Positions 46,640-60,240 are shown, counted from the stretch's first letter. The stretch is 64,000 bases of DNA from Lunularia cruciata (GCA_948567375.1 OX419756.1:72828552-72892551); one strand, 5' to 3'. Program-made: numbers and translations. Notes: generated by a model not told the origin, from the letters alone.

Positions 46640-47745
46640 TTAGACACTACGTTCATTGCTCTAATTGCTCTATCGAGAGAGCAAGAGAGCAAGCGATCCA
46701 AAGAAGCAATTACATGCTTCTTTCTTTGCTTCACTATCGTCAGATTGGACTAGAGGTCTACAGTCTTCCTTGATGGAGCGACAGTGTGAGCATACGCTAC
46801 ATTCTCTCTTAGTTGACTCGTCCATTCCTCAGGCTACTAGAGCACGTCTACGCTCTTGCTCCGGCAAGGGTGCAGGCTCGTGGATCCTAGCTCGACCATG
46901 CATTAGGGCTTTCCGACTCGCACCGGCTACTTTCTCTACAGCGATGAGGTTTCGCCTAGGTTTGGTCCACCCATCTGCATCTTCACTACTCACTTGTGAG
47001 TGTGGTTCTACACTAGATGCAGCGGCGGTCCACATGACACGGTGTCCTTTTGGAGGACAGAGGATAGCTACCCATGATGCCATTAGAGACATAGTGTTTG
47101 CTATGGCACGAGAGAGTGGATACTTGGCTTGGAGGGAGCGTTCGTATGCGTTGCAGACGACACGTGTCAGGGCAGACTTATACTTGGTCCGAGATGATCA
47201 GGTGACAATAGCGGATGTCGTGGTGACGGACCCTATGCGAGATACAGTTTCGGAGGGAGTGATTACCCATCCCCCTGGATGGGCGGCGAGTGCAGCAGCA
47301 GGTCGCAAGGTCTCCAAGTACAGGGGCATGCAGCGAGGTCACCTCTTTGTTCCTCTAGCCTTGGAGTTATATGGAGAGATGGACATGGCATTTGACACAT
47401 TTGTCAGGGAGTGCGCGAGGGCTTATCATGTTAGGCGGCAGGGGGTACCACTCTCACTCTCATACTTTGTAGCTTACTTTAGACAGCGTGTATCCATTGC
47501 TCTACAGAGGGCAGTGGCTGGTGCAATCCATAGGAGAGCAATCACATTAGGTGATGTTTCTTCGGATGCTCCAGTTGTGTGTAGACCGTACGACTTGCAT
47601 AGCTCGGATATCTTAGGTGCGGTAGGGCAGATTTCTCATACAAACTCTATTGGGGCTTAGCCCCATGTTACCTTTTTTGTCTCTCCCTTGTACGGCTTGA
47701 TGGGGTCTTCCCATCCTACGCGGTCGCCTTTTTTCTTCTTTCAAT
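46640..47745 (+). mobile_element. 5'-truncated LINE with zinc knuckle and restriction-like endonuclease C-terminus
   Basis: Open frame 46665-47660 (about 330 codons, no ATG at its 5' edge) corresponds to the part after the reverse transcriptase in R2-type non-LTR elements. A CCHC-like zinc finger C-E-C-x9-H-x3-C-P-F-G-G-Q-R is followed by R-A-D-L-Y-L, then T-I-A-D-V-V-V-T-D-P and K-V-S-K-Y, in the order expected of a PD-(D/E)XK nuclease that nicks the target. The stop is TAG at 47658-47660. The 3' UTR has a GGGGC-TTA-GCCCC hairpin and a GATGGGGTCTTCCCATCC motif seen in all other copies. The frame is intact over 330 codons, so this is the youngest copy here. The RT itself is missing. Confidence 0.8.
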
Positions 47746-50020
47746 ACCCCGTTGGTATATAGACCATTTGACTTAACTCTTACGTCCTAAATATAGTAAT
47801 GTACAATTTTTATGTTGATATTATTAGGATTTAGCTTTATTTTACTTATTAAATTTTATCCTTGATGGATGCCTTTATGTTTTATAAACAGGTCTAACAT
47901 ATTCGGAAATTCTGGGGATCTCCTTGAGACCCTTTGTTTACTAAAGCATGAAAGATCGTAGATAGCACGAGCTAATATCGCAGTAAATAAGGGTTTGCTC
48001 TATAATTTAGATGCGTCTTCTTATCATCTTATCTTCGTTCTTGTATCCTATATATGTATCGCATTTACTAATGCTTTCTCCGCAAAGTTCTTCACCTCTC
48101 AAAAGTTCGACTTCGTATTCATCCAAAAAATTGCATAGATGTAAAATTCCTTTGTCAAATGAAAAGATTGCTACTTAACACAAATGCCACAAAGATACAA
48201 CTTTAAATCTTGATTAGATCGCTTGCCACAAATATCTAACCTTTCTAACCAAGATTAAAAGTTGCATGGCTCTACGAATCATATACCCTTGTACTGACCT
48301 TGGTATCATTTCTTACCATTCTTCCATCCTATCCGCAAAGTCGAGGTGTGCTCCTATTCAAAACTTGACGTAGGTAGGAAATGCATCCATTTGTTCTCTA
48401 GCTACTTCAGTTTTTAGAATCAAGTCCAGCTTATACTCAGCGGGTAGCATGCATGAGGAGACTATTGTAAAAAAGTAAAGTTGTCCCTATCTCCTCGTAG
48501 TTTAGAGAAAGTGAAACCTACATACATGAGTACTTTACAACTAGTTTAGATTTTCATTCGGGTTGCAAAGCTGAAGTTTACAGGATTACTACGAGAGAGT
48601 CATTTCCCCAAGGATTTTCCCGGGACCTGGTAAACTTCCCATAAACTTCCAGTACAATAGTTTTAAGGGTGCAGAAGACTTTTAAGGCATTTTTGAATCA
48701 AACCCCTAATAGATTTAATGGGTTTTTCGAGGTGCAATAGGTGTGAATTTAAGTTAGAGTAATATAAAGGAAAGCTTTGCTTGTTGGGGTGAAGTTTAAG
48801 AGGGCATGAGAATTTTGCTCGTCAGGGCAAAGTGTAAGAGAACATGCCATATATATACATTTTTAAAGTTTGAGAATTTTCTAATTTGAAAACAGAACGC
48901 ACATTCCCAGCAATGAGCAAAACTCATTACTCTCGCAACCCTATAAAGATCAATTGGTAACTATTTTCTTAAGCAATAAAATTTTACGGTTTACCACATC
49001 CATGCCACGTAGACAGTAAAGCCCCAAAACTCAGACCTCAATTATCACCAGATTGAAAATTAATCCAATTAGTTAACACCTGTTAGCGAGTAAAATTCAT
49101 TTGGTTTACGGGACCAGTCCAAATATTTGCTGGATGAGCCCATCTCCCGTACGTCCCCAAAGTGAATCTCTAGTTACCACTTTTCGTGGTTTTAGTGGGT
49201 TTCAAATCTAACTATGGGATCCATAGAGATTAGTGCATCTCACATTGGGAGTTTTCGAATTTCACAATTTGCCATTTGTTTGATGGTCGGTGAGACAAGA
49301 GTACACGTCCTGAATTACGAGGTGGGTGCAGCATCTCATGATTTTATCGAGGACGGTGCACAAAAAAGTAGACTTATAATTTTGGTATGGGGTTGAGAGT
49401 GTGCATGAGAGATGATAAACATTAATTGGAGGCAAATCGAAGCTCCCTTACTTCCACATGTCCACACATGTCCACTGGGTGCAACAATTGTATTCATCTT
49501 TAACTTCGCACGCATGACTTATATTCTCTTTTGTCTCATAATCCTTTCCGGATTTTGTCGCCGAAAAGAATAGAACTTCCCGGGTCAGCCAACGTTTCTA
49601 GGGACATTTCAGGAATTGCTGCCGTCTAGATTTGTGGGACACAGTAGTTAATTTTACAGGACCAGCTATCTGCAGTAATTTGCCATGATTCTTTCCAAAG
49701 GAGACACCCTATTTTGTTTTGAAGAGATTTTGTATGGGACCTCGCCAAGTTTTAGGGGGAATCAACTGAGTTACGGGAGTACCGCCTCTCACAACCCCTA
49801 ATATCTATGGAACATCCCATCGATCTCCCTAATTTCTTTTTTAGGAGGAGGAAATGACCAAAGTGAATCCCCCTATGTCTCCGATTTCTCTTGACTTCTA
49901 TCTCCTCTTCTTCCATATCCAATTCCATCATTTCCTTGTACAATAGCGAGCAGAAACTTTGTTCAACGGAGTTTGATTTTGGTGGAGGACTCCAAACCTA
50001 GATATGATAATGTGCTTAAC
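47746..50020. other. Intergenic AT-rich region
   Basis: No domain-bearing frame. The short plus frame at 49214-49396 is unrecognised. No RNA gene seen. Confidence 0.5.
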
Positions 50021-53000
50021 AATAATAGAGAAAAGGGCGACCACGTAGAAAACACAAAGGATGGGAAGACCCCGTCAAGCCATACAAGGGTGAGACAAAA
50101 TAGGTAAAAATGGGGCCAAGCCCCAATATAGTCACTATGAGAAATCTGCCCTACTGCACCTAAGAAATCCAAGCTATGCAAGTCATACGGTCTACATACT
50201 ATTGGAGCATCCGAAGAAACATCACCTAGTGTGATTGCTCTCCGATAGATCACACCAGCCACTGCCCTCGATAGACCAATGGACACATGTTGTCTAAAAT
50301 ATGCTACAAAGTATGAGAGTGAGAGTGGCACCCCTAGTGCCTAACATGATAAGCTCTTGCACACTCCTTGACAAATGTGTCAAACGCCATGTCCATCACT
50401 CCATATAACTCCAAGGCTAGATGAACAAAGAGATGACCTCGCTGCATATCCCTTTACTTGGAGACCTTGCGAGCTATTGTTGCACTCGCTGCCCATCCAA
50501 GAGGATGGGTAATCACTCCCTCCAAAATTGTATCATGCATAGGGTCCGTTACCACGATATTTGCTATTGTCACCTGATCATCTCGGACCAAGTATAAGTC
50601 TACTTTAACACATGTTGTCTATAAAGCATACAAACACTCTCTCCAAGCCAATTATCCGCTCTCTTGTGCCATAGCAAACACTATGTCCCTAATAATGTCA
50701 TGGGTAGCTATCATTTATCCTCCAAAAGGACACCGTGTCATATGGACCGCTACTGCATCTAGTGAAGAACCACACTCACAAGTGAGTAATGAAGATTCAG
50801 ATGGATGGACCAAACCTAGGCAAAACCTCATTGCTATAGAGAAACTAGTTGGTGTGAGTTGGAATGCCCTAATGCACGGTTGAGCTAGGATCCAATAGCC
50901 TACATTCTTGCCATAGCAAGAGCAAATACATGCTTTAGTAACCTAAGGAATGGAGGAGTCAACTAAGAGAGAATGTAGCGTATGTTGTTATTGTTGCTAC
51001 ATCAAGGAAGACTATAAACCTCTAGTCCAATCTGACAATAGTGAAGCAAAAAGATGGAAGGTCCTTGTGTGCCAATGGGGATAGACTATCCCTCATCTAC
51101 CGCAATAACATCTAGAGAGAAAATGATCCCTCTTCCACTTCTGTCACATAAGTCTCCAAAACTTGCCTATTAACAACCACAAAATAAGAGGAAAGTAGGG
51201 GTACCAAGAGAGCTCAACTACCCCAAAATGTTATAGATGTCATCTCCTCCATAAATAGCAAGCCAACCCCTCCACACAAGATTGGTAGAGATGTCTGTCT
51301 ATGTGCCAAATCCCTTGTCACACACTTAAATGTCCTTGGTCCAATAAAATCACCAAAAACTTCCATAATTCTCCTATCAAAGGCTCCTAGACATTATAGG
51401 AAGGTCAAGGAGGGAAGAATTTTGCAAAGTAGGTAAGTCGGTTGACAAGCAATACTAGAGGAGACTATACCAAATGCCACCTATAGATCTCCTAGTAATA
51501 GAAAGTCATCCACATGGAGAACATCCTCTACAAAGGCAATGTCTAAGAAGCGTGTGACAAAATCCTCAGATCCTATTGGGACTCCAAGAACATATCCAGC
51601 ATGGAAGCATTGGAAGCATTTTAGGGTAAACCCTAAACACTAACATATCCATTTGTATATATGATACATCCTTCTAGATGCTCAAGGTGGGGAGTGATAC
51701 CTAAAGTGACCATACCCTACACTTTGACACCTTGACTCTCAAGCCCACTAGATGTAGCTCGGTTGTCAAGTGGGCAAAGGCCTACCTAATATGATCTACA
51801 ATGCCCACAACGTGTGTATCATTTGCCAAGGAGAGAAATACACAACCTAGCATGGCCAAAGTAGTATATAAGAGAGCTCTAAAGTAAGCCATGGCAAATA
51901 AGAGTCCTCCTAAAGGATCTCCCTGACGTGTACCAATAGTTTACTCCAAGACGGTGACTCCTTCCTATGAACAACAATGTTGGAAGTAAAGGGAAGCAAG
52001 AGAGCCAAAAAGAGGACCGCACAAAAGGAATAAGACTTGCCAAGGATCCATTAGCCTCCCTAAGCTCTCTAAAGATGGATGCTTGTGAGATATTATCAAA
52101 AGCGTTCTCAACATCCACTTGTAGGATGACCCACTCCAAATAGATATCTAAGAGTACCCAAATGCCTAAAGATATACCCTCATATCCTTTAAGTGTAGCT
52201 ACTCTAAATTGATCCGGGTTGAGGTGTTGTCAAAGTGAGAATGATGGTGAAAGACAATAGTACGGCTGACCAAACACAAAAAGATCTCTCAAAGGCAATT
52301 GGTCTAATGCCTCTTGTGTCCTTCTCCATCACAAGAAGTCAACTAGCATCTACTAATAAACATAGGAACATCTCCTCTTGCTACTATTGTAACCACTTGA
52401 AACAACTTGGTAAACCACTAAAAAGATCATTTGCTTGAAAGCAATCTCTAAGATGCTCATATACAATCTTTGACAAGCCTCTTGAGGAAAGGCAAGGGGT
52501 AGTGCACAATGCTTGTGCAAAAAACAACCTATCAAGACATAAAGGTTGATATTCCAAGACCTTTATTGGTAATCTTAAGGAAAAGATACGCAAGGAAAAG
52601 ATAATCTCATCAGTAGGACTAGCCATAGACAAAGGGTATAGCGCTCATGCTGCTCTACTTAACTCTTCTCCAAGACTCTATGTTTTACACCATTGTAATT
52701 GAGTGGACTTTGTGGTATCTTGTGGCAAAACCTATCTCTTAAAACATGCAACCCTAATAGACTCCTCTTGTAGGCTTCCCAATCCTCTGCTTGGAATCAA
52801 TGAAATCTAGCAACCACCACTCTATGCCCCGCACATCCTCCTCTAGCATAACAAATACACCATCAAAGGAGTAAGAGGAATAGGAACCATGCTAACTCGT
52901 CCAAGGAATCACGTGCCAAACAATCAAGTGGTAGGCAAAAGGCCTATCTAGCCTCATCATGGAGTGTATGGGGTAGCCTATGGAATAGACATGGACATGG
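50021..53000 (-). mobile_element. Longer, decayed minus-strand copy of the LINE (RT plus endonuclease)
   Basis: From right to left the minus strand shows reverse transcriptase pieces: R-G-I-R-P-I-A near 52300 and LQVDVENAFDNISQ near 52120, the latter holding a catalytic-type Asp in V-D-V-x-N-A-F. The C-terminal module follows, closely matching the 46.6-kb copy: LSYFVAYFRQ, ITLGDVSSDAP and VCRPYDLHS at about 50330-50150. The 3' UTR hairpin is TGGGGC-CAA-GCCCCA at 50111-50125. Stops and indels occur throughout. The 5' end near 53.0 kb is approximate. Confidence 0.78.
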
Positions 53001-54240
53001 AAAACTAGTCTCAAATAACCCCAAAATACAATCCACCTAAGAAGCTAGCCACTCCTACAACTAGATTGGTATCCATGGAACGGTCAACAAAGAGATAATG
53101 TATAATCTAGAGTGTCATTGTTGTTGATATGGTTGCTCACCTCATGTGAGCATCCCAAGTGGTCCAATAATAGTCCTTGTTCATTCTTTACACATGGGTC
53201 TTTATGCCTTGTAAGGTAAAATATCAATGACATACCGGGCATGGTGTATCTCAAGCCGCTCTAGGAGACCCTACGTGGGGAGGTGTAACCATGGCTAGTA
53301 CAAGAATAATGATAGTAACACATGATACTTCTCTTGTACCTGCAAACTCACAACCCCTCACATCCCAACTCACATGAGAAAACACAATCTCTCCAAACCT
53401 TAAAACTATGAATTCTCATATCTTTTAGTTTCCATCTCAAGACATTTCAAACTAAGTTCCTATGGAACTCAATCATGAAAACCAAGAGATTAGAAATGAA
53501 AATTCTTGACCCATCATTCTTAGTCTGTAATGATCACTCTAGATCCTAAAGAAACCTAAAAATCCCCTTAACTTTCTACTCAATTCTCCACGGTGTTCAA
53601 TATATGTACCGATAGAACAGAAATTGAAAACAAACAGAATTGACTATTCACTCAAGTGCTATATGTTAGGGAGCCTTCAAAAAATGTGTGTCTTCCTCTC
53701 ACGTCTCTCCTTCTCCTCTCCCATCTCCACACTCTCCCACTCCCAAACTTGGGTTCTTCCAATGATAGAAATGATGATCACAAAGTGATCCCAATTAGTA
53801 GCATTTATATCTCTCAAATTTTAGTTTCAATATAAGAATGGACTAGATTTTAAATAGATTATTTTCACTACAACTAACTTTCATCTTTTATGGAACTATT
53901 ATTTTATTTTTCATACTAATCAATCATTGATAATCATTTTAAATAGCATTGTCTCAAACTAATCTAAAAGAAGAAATAAAGGAACTTCAAGACAAGTAAC
54001 AATCATGTAATTCTTAACAGAAATAAGCAATGTATTTTACAATATATAATTTGTAGTGGGAATCTATGAAGTGAAGATTGGCTTACAAGGAAGTTAGATA
54101 GTCCAAATCTTAACATCATTGAGTATAATTCAAAGAGATGTGACTAAAGCATATAGTTTCCAAGGTCAGGTAAGAGAATGGGATGCAATAAGAGCCCAGA
54201 AAACTAAAAAATGGTTTGAGCAATAGTTTTTCTTTTACTC
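53001..54240. other. Unassigned stretch
   Basis: No coding signal. Contains a pyrimidine-rich patch (CTCTCCTTCTCCTCTCCC at about 53703-53725). Likely repeat-derived but no boundary or partner found. Confidence 0.45.
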
Positions 54241-54760
54241 TTAAATTTGCTACAAAAGAACAAGAAGCTGGTCACATAGAACACATGAAGAATGTGAAGA
54301 CCCTATCAAGCCTTACAAGGGAGAGACAAAAGAGGTAAAATGAGGCTAGGCCCCAATAATATCATATTGCACCTAAGATATCCAAGCTATGCAAGTCATA
54401 AGGTCTACAAATTATTGGAGCATCCAAAGAAGCATCACCTAGTGTGATTGCTCTCCTATAGATTGCACCAACCAATGCTTTCTATAGAGCAAAGAACACA
54501 CTCTATCTAAAGCATGCTACAAAGCATGAGAGTGAGAGTGGTAGCCCTGAAGTCTAATATGATAAGCTCCCATACACTCCCTAATAAATGTGTCAAATGT
54601 CATGTCGATCGCTCCATATAACTCCAAGACTAGATGAACAAAGAAGTGACCTGTTGCATACCCCTATACTTTGAGACCTTTCATATTGCTCTCCGCTTGC
54701 CACCTATCTAGGACGATGAGTAATCACTCCCTCAAAAATTGCATCACCAAAACTGTATTT
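54241..54760 (-). mobile_element. LINE 3' fragment, minus strand
   Basis: Matches the minus copy at 50.0-50.6 kb: GAAGACCCTATCAAGCCTTACAAGG-type tail, AGATATCCAAGCTATGCAAG, GAGCATCCAAAGAAGCATCA, GAGAGTGAGAGTGG, and CCATATAACTCCAAG. The hairpin in its 3' UTR is degraded (GAGGCTAGGCCCC). No open frame remains. Confidence 0.75.
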
Positions 54761-55619
54761 AATGCAAATGAGAACACAAGTTGGAGCATACAAACTCAAA
54801 GGGCAAATGGGTCCCTTCCAAGAATATTGGAATTTTTCTTTTAGACTGGAAAGATCATTTTCCAAGGTATGAATATACATTTAAAACTATTGTTTTTCTT
54901 TTTTTTGTTATAAATTTTTATTATATTTGCTCTCCAATTGTACCTTCTTGTCCATCTATTTTAAACTTTGATAATCAATCCTTCTTTAAACAAATTTTTA
55001 TTTGAATTTAGCATATATGAAGCATGAAGTTTCATATCTTTTCTCTCCTTTCTTTAATTAACTATGAACCCTTATTATATTAAGCAAGTAACTATTTATT
55101 CACAAATAAGATGACTCTAGACCATGAATTTCCAGTTGGACTGAGGATTCCACAATATCATTATTGGATTCCAATGTTGTATTTCTTTTGCGAGAAGTGA
55201 TAGACTTATTGTTTTAGTTGTTCTACTGAACTTAATGAATTTTTATACACGTATATTTTTAGAGAATGTTATTTAGACATATAAGATGTTTCAAAGTGGT
55301 CATTCTTATTAGCATATTAGTGGGAAGGTGTCACACACTTCAAGGTTATCATCCTCTAAGCAAAAACCTCTTTCTATATAGTATAGACCATACATATGTT
55401 TGATGTTTGATGCTTGAATACAATATGATAAGATGAGTAACAAAATGATTCATGTATTTTAAAATATTTGATTTATTTTCATTTTATTTATCTAATAACT
55501 ATATTTATATGATTTTTAGGAAATTCAATAGTTAATTTTATCAATTCTAGTTTGTGTGATTTTTACAAAATTTTCAAATTGATTAGAAATTACAAAGAGT
55601 ATGCTATGGAAGTGAATCA
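54761..55619. other. Unassigned AT-rich stretch
   Basis: Strongly AT-rich, short frames only. It may include the 3' part of the gypsy element to its right, but no RNase H or integrase motif could be read. Confidence 0.45.
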
Positions 55620-58420
55620 TTACTATGAAAATTTATAGTTCATTCTTGTATTTTTTCCAATTAAGAACTTGACTTGCATAACATTTTGTACAAAAGGTAG
55701 TTTTTGCACATCTTCCAAATCAATGTGAATATGCCAATAGTCACTTTGAAGATCCAACTTTGATAAGCATTGAGCTTGACTCAATTGATCCAACAAGTTA
55801 TCAATGCAAAGCAAGGGATATACATTCTTCAAAATTTGTTTATTAAGACCACAATAGTCAATACAAAAGCAAAGTCCTCCATCTTTCTTTAGTACTAATA
55901 GAAATGGTGCTCTCCAAGGAAATATACTATGTTGTGTGAAATCATTCTTAACAACTCAATTAGTGTTTGAAGCTCTTCTAACTCCTTTGGTGAGAACTGA
56001 TCGATTGAACTACTCATTGAAGTGCAACCTAGTAATAGCTTGATCTTGAAGTGCATATCATGGTTGGAGGGTAACACCTTTGGAAGATCATCCAAAAATA
56101 TTTTCAAACTCTTGAACTATCTAATCAACTAGCCTATGGATAAGGAGCCTCGTCAAGTTGATGAGGCTTGATGTGGCTTGATGCTTGATGAGGCTTCTCA
56201 TCCATAGGATAGTAGTAAATTCCTTTTGTGCAATAGGTTGATCCACTTTGCAAAAATAAGAATACCTTCCTCCAAAGCTTGCTCTATAGTTGTTATATAA
56301 CAAACTTCTCATCTTTGGATTGATTATTCTTAGGTGTCTTACTTAGAGGTACCAAACAACCTAATCTATAATTCTCATCTTTGCTTTGTACTTGAAATTG
56401 GTGTTTGGTCCAATGAAAAATTGAATTTTATGATTTTCAATCCAAGGAAGACCTAAAATGATATCATAATGTAGATGAACTGCTATGAATCTCATACATT
56501 TTTCATACAGCTTCCCAATCTTGAAGATGTAGTATGGAATGAAAAACTCTTTTTACCATCCACTATCATCAACATGCTACCCAATATGGGCTCGATATGA
56601 ATACATAAATGCTTTACTAATTGCAAAGACATGCCATTCTCCAAACTCCCAAAATCCTACAACCATAATCAAAATCATACCTTGCAAGTGAATCATAGCT
56701 CAAGCCTTCAATCACATTGGAAATAACCATGTTCCTAGTAAGTGGCAAGATATTAGGACTCTTCATTTCCCTCATTGCATTCCATGAATCCATTTGGCAA
56801 TCGGTCATTCAAAATCATTCATTCTTAGTTAGATATTTGGCAATGTGATGTACAAGGTGACAATAAAAGCAACCAACATTTTATCATAATCCCTCTTTGT
56901 ATGTAGTGCCCAATGATCTCCATAAGAAGGTAGAAGTCTATTGATGTTTGCTCCTCTACCCATGGTGTGGTATGTCTGTAGGTTCTATGAAGTCTTATAT
57001 TAAGACCAAGTTGTGATAACAAAAGAATCAAAGCACTCAACCAATTGCATGGCTTCTTCCAAGTGTTTGGGTTCATGCATGGTTACATCCAATTTGGTGT
57101 GTGAATTCAAGCCACTCACAAATTGATCTAGAGCTTCACCTTCTAATATCTCTATAATTTATATTATGGTGTTTTAGAACTATGTGATGTAGTTCTTCAC
57201 ATAATCAATGTGCTTCAATTCTGCCAATCTATCTTGTGTAGCTTGTGTAGTATTTACCGCTTAGAATCTCTCAATTACTACTCTCTTGAATTCTTCTCAT
57301 GTTGAGATTAGAGCGACAAATTGTCATTGAGCTTGCTCCACCTTGAATTGATACCATAGCTTAGCCACTCCATCTAATTGGCTCAAAGCCAAGATCATCT
57401 ATTTCTATTCATCTAGACAATTTATGGGTTCAAAATAACATTTACAATCAAACATGAAATTTTTCATTGCACAATTTTTCATTCAGTAGATTCTTGTTGT
57501 CAAAAACCTTTGGCTTTGGAAATTAGACTTCCTCTTCTCCTTCTCAAAACACTACACTCTTTTTATGCTTTTGTCATTGATTTTCATAATCTCTCTCTTC
57601 CAAAAATCAAGTAAGGTGCTTGATCTTTTGTTGCATAAGAATGATAAATTCAAGAATCACTACAATAACTACTACTACACCAACTGCTCTCCTTTCAATT
57701 ATTTAATAGATAGATGCAACACATCTACCGCTCCCCATAAGTTACAATTGGAAGAATCTATGGATCATCAAAGAAGATGATCGCATTCAAAAGATTTTGC
57801 CCAAAGTGTGAAATGATGCTTTAGTAGCACATGGTGTAATTTTATGACAATAAGAGAACCCTCAAGAGAAACACAAGAGATGAAACACAAGGTTTTAGCA
57901 CTCAATAGTCAAATGCACCAAAAGAGTACCTTGTCTTTATATATAGAAAAGAGGATCTCCTCAAAGAAAGCTCTAGTCTTGAATCAAAAACATGAATTTA
58001 TAATTTATTAGCAAGCTCCATCCTTAGATTAATTGTATAGATGTGTGACATGTTGATCCTTGTCCTATCTGGTTGGTCAAAAAAGTTTGACCTAAGAGAA
58101 ACTTTAAGGAATCTTCCTATAAGAAGCTTAGAATAGCATGGATGAGGTACCATTAGAAAGCCCTCAACAAGATGAATATGTGAGGATAAGGTAGCACTTA
58201 TTCCATTAGGGGGTGGGTGATCTCAATTTTCAAGACCTAATTCATCCATTTAGACCTCCAAAATTAGTTTTGAAATTTTAGGGTGTTTTTGGCCTCTTCC
58301 TTATCAGTAGAAGTATTCATTTTGTGACATTTCTATCTGATCTACGTAGACTATCATATATAAAATCTTCTTAGATATTACCAAGCCAATTTCTACCTCT
58401 AGATAACTAATGGTATTACA
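55620..58420 (-). mobile_element. Degenerate gypsy element with LTR-like 5' end
   Basis: Minus-strand order from the right: LTR-like repeat (57840-58420, shared with 10.2-11.0 kb); gag traces (about 57500-56830, with F-V-S-G-L-N-S-H-T-K-L-D-V-T and the usual Trp-rich helices); a protease remnant (about 56800-56350, reading ISNVIEGLSYDS, then D-Y-G-C-R-I-L); and the first half of the RT (about 55920-55630: KKDGGLCFCIDY, LLDQLSQAQCLSKLDLQSDYW). No palm Y-x-D-D, RNase H or integrase is seen, so the element is truncated at its 3' side. Relatedness to the element at 58.4-63.0 kb is clear from gag, protease and RT. Confidence 0.78.
57840..58420 (-). repeat. LTR-like repeat, 5' side of the truncated gypsy element
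   Basis: Collinear with 10200-10980 over several hundred bases (for example CTATCTGGTTGGTCAAA, CAAGACCTAATTCAT, CACATCTGATCT-type block). It lacks the internal duplication seen there. It adjoins gag on the correct side. Confidence 0.6.
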
Positions 58421-58509
58421 CATGGATGCAAAAATCCAAATGGTTTAGGGGGAATGGATTTGGTGGTTTATAGATTCCATCCTTCTCATTCTTTCCCTAA
58501 TACTAATAT

Positions 58510-59011
58510 AAAGATTGAGGAGAGATAGGAAAATGGAACATCTTAATGGAAATCACTTTGGAAATGCTCCATGTAGGGAAACTCCAAATGTCTAGCATGA
58601 GGTTAGCTTTGGTATTTATAGCAAACCAACACAAGTGTAAAAGATTGAGATCAAGGAGAGAAATAGGAGAATGGAAGAGTGGAGTGGAAGATCACATTGG
58701 GATACTTGAATGAGAGAAACTCTAAATGCCTAGCATGAGCTTGGGCTTTGGTATTTATAGGGAGAAAACAAAGCTCTTGAAAAGCTTCTCAAGAAGTTTC
58801 CTAAAGCCGCTTTCTTGGAGTGCAAGCTAAGCTAACTGGGAAGCTTTCCAAGAAGCTTCCTCCTAGAAGTCACCACTTGGCATGCATGTTACCCTTTACT
58901 TGAAAGGTACCAAGTAGCTTCCTAGATACTCTGAGAATATTCTAGGCTAATTTGGCCTATTTTCTACTTCATTAGCCTTGACTAACTCATTGGTAAACTC
59001 TATATTGTTAC
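58510..59011 (-). repeat. 3' LTR of the chromovirus, with internal duplication
   Basis: The last ~170 bases match 62830-63000. The upper part contains a tandem duplication of about 130-150 bases: both units go from AAGATTGAG... AGAGA to CTAGCATGAG and TTTGGTATTTATAG (58510-58622 and 58640-58762). Confidence 0.65.
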
Positions 59012-59029
59012 ATATTCCTCCACCATTAG

Positions 59030-59467
59030 TTGGTGACATCCGTGTCACCATTGAAACTTGAAACTCTTGGATGGTCATTTGTGTATTTTGAAGATGAGAA
59101 AAAGGTTCCCAAGTGGTATTATGATGGGGATACCCTTTCAAGAGGACTTTATACTCTATATGTTGTTGGCGGTCTCATTGAATTGGCAATGCATAAGGAT
59201 ATGAGCAACTTCATACTCCTCATGATCATTGATAGAGACGTGAGGAGGAGGAAATTGGACACAAGAGGAAAAAGGAGATGGACTAGGAACAAAGGGTTTC
59301 AACTTGGAAATATGAAAGACAAGGTGGATGCACTTATGACAAAGCAAAGCAAGTTGATAAGCAACATGAGAAATGATTTGGGTGACATCAAAGGGTCCAA
59401 TCCAATTAGGAGTAAGTTTATGGACTTGGGTATCAAGTGAGAGGGATAGGTTACTAGAGGAGAGCAT
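59030..59467 (-). pseudogene. Integrase C-terminus and chromodomain remnant
   Basis: The segment KLTPNWIGPFDVTQIISHVAYQL followed by H-x-V-F-H-I-S-K-L-K-P is the GPY-type end of a gypsy integrase. Shortly downstream, in another frame, W-K-G-Y-P-H-H-N-T-T-W-E-P-x-S-H-L is the core of a chromodomain, which in chromoviruses recognises methylated histone H3 and guides integration. A frameshift and stop lie between them. Confidence 0.85.
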
Positions 59468-59479
59468 GACATTATCCTT

Positions 59480-60240
59480 GAGTTGAAAGGTGAGATCACA
59501 AAAATGGTGATCAACATATTATTTTTGATGATTTTGAGCAACAAGGAAATGAGATTTGGCTTGTTGGAGGGATTGGGATATGGTGGTCAAGAAGGTAGAA
59601 GTATGAAAGAAACAAGATAGAGGAGGAGAAAGAAGGGAATTTGGAACAAGTAGGTCTTGGCCAAAATTAAGGAAGAAAGAAGAGAATCTGGTGCTTACAT
59701 GTTTGGAATTATTGTACATAAACCAATAGTTGCAAGACATTATCCTAGTTGGTATGGTGAACATTGACAAAGACACAAAGTATATCTTTCAAGGTATGAC
59801 TTGCATGTTTGGTTTGTCCATCAATTTGAGAATGATAGACCATGCAAAAAGCAAGGTTGGTATCAAGTATCTAGAAGAGTGCTTGCCAAAATTTTCCAAT
59901 GAACCGAGGATCATGGTTGGAGATGAGTCGCAAGGCATCTCATGATGTATGAAGACATTGTCATAATAGATCTATGCCAATGTTGAAGCATCCACAATAT
60001 CAAAGGTTGGTGCTAAATGGATTTTCTTACTAAGCTTATCCACAAACACCACAATTGTTATGTGACCTTGCTTTGTCTTAGGCAAAAATGTGATGAGATC
60101 TAAGCTCACATGTTCCCATTGAGCAGATGAGATGGGGAGTGGTTGAAGGAGTCCACTTGGTTTATGGTGCTGGCTGTGTTTTATTGGACAAACTCTCAAT
60201 TGGATGACCACCATTAGTGTTGGAGGGTACCCAAGGACTT
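59480..60240 (-). pseudogene. Chromovirus integrase catalytic core, decayed
   Basis: PSGLLQPLPIS, then WEHVSLDLITFLPKT with the first catalytic-type Asp, then FVDKLSKKIHLAPT, as in plant chromoviruses. The second block (D-S-S-P-T-M, LMDKPNMQV) is recognisable but altered from the usual S-D-R-D-P and D-G-Q-T-E, so the active site is degraded. Confidence 0.82.

Noticed and set aside
46829-47092. Minus-strand open frame of 87 codons
   Set aside because: Antisense shadow of the LINE C-terminal domain. The same shadow appears at 50683-50883 opposite the minus-strand copy, as expected.
59030-59440. Plus-strand open frame of 136 codons
   Set aside because: Antisense to the integrase C-terminus and chromodomain remnant, which carry clear motifs on the minus strand.
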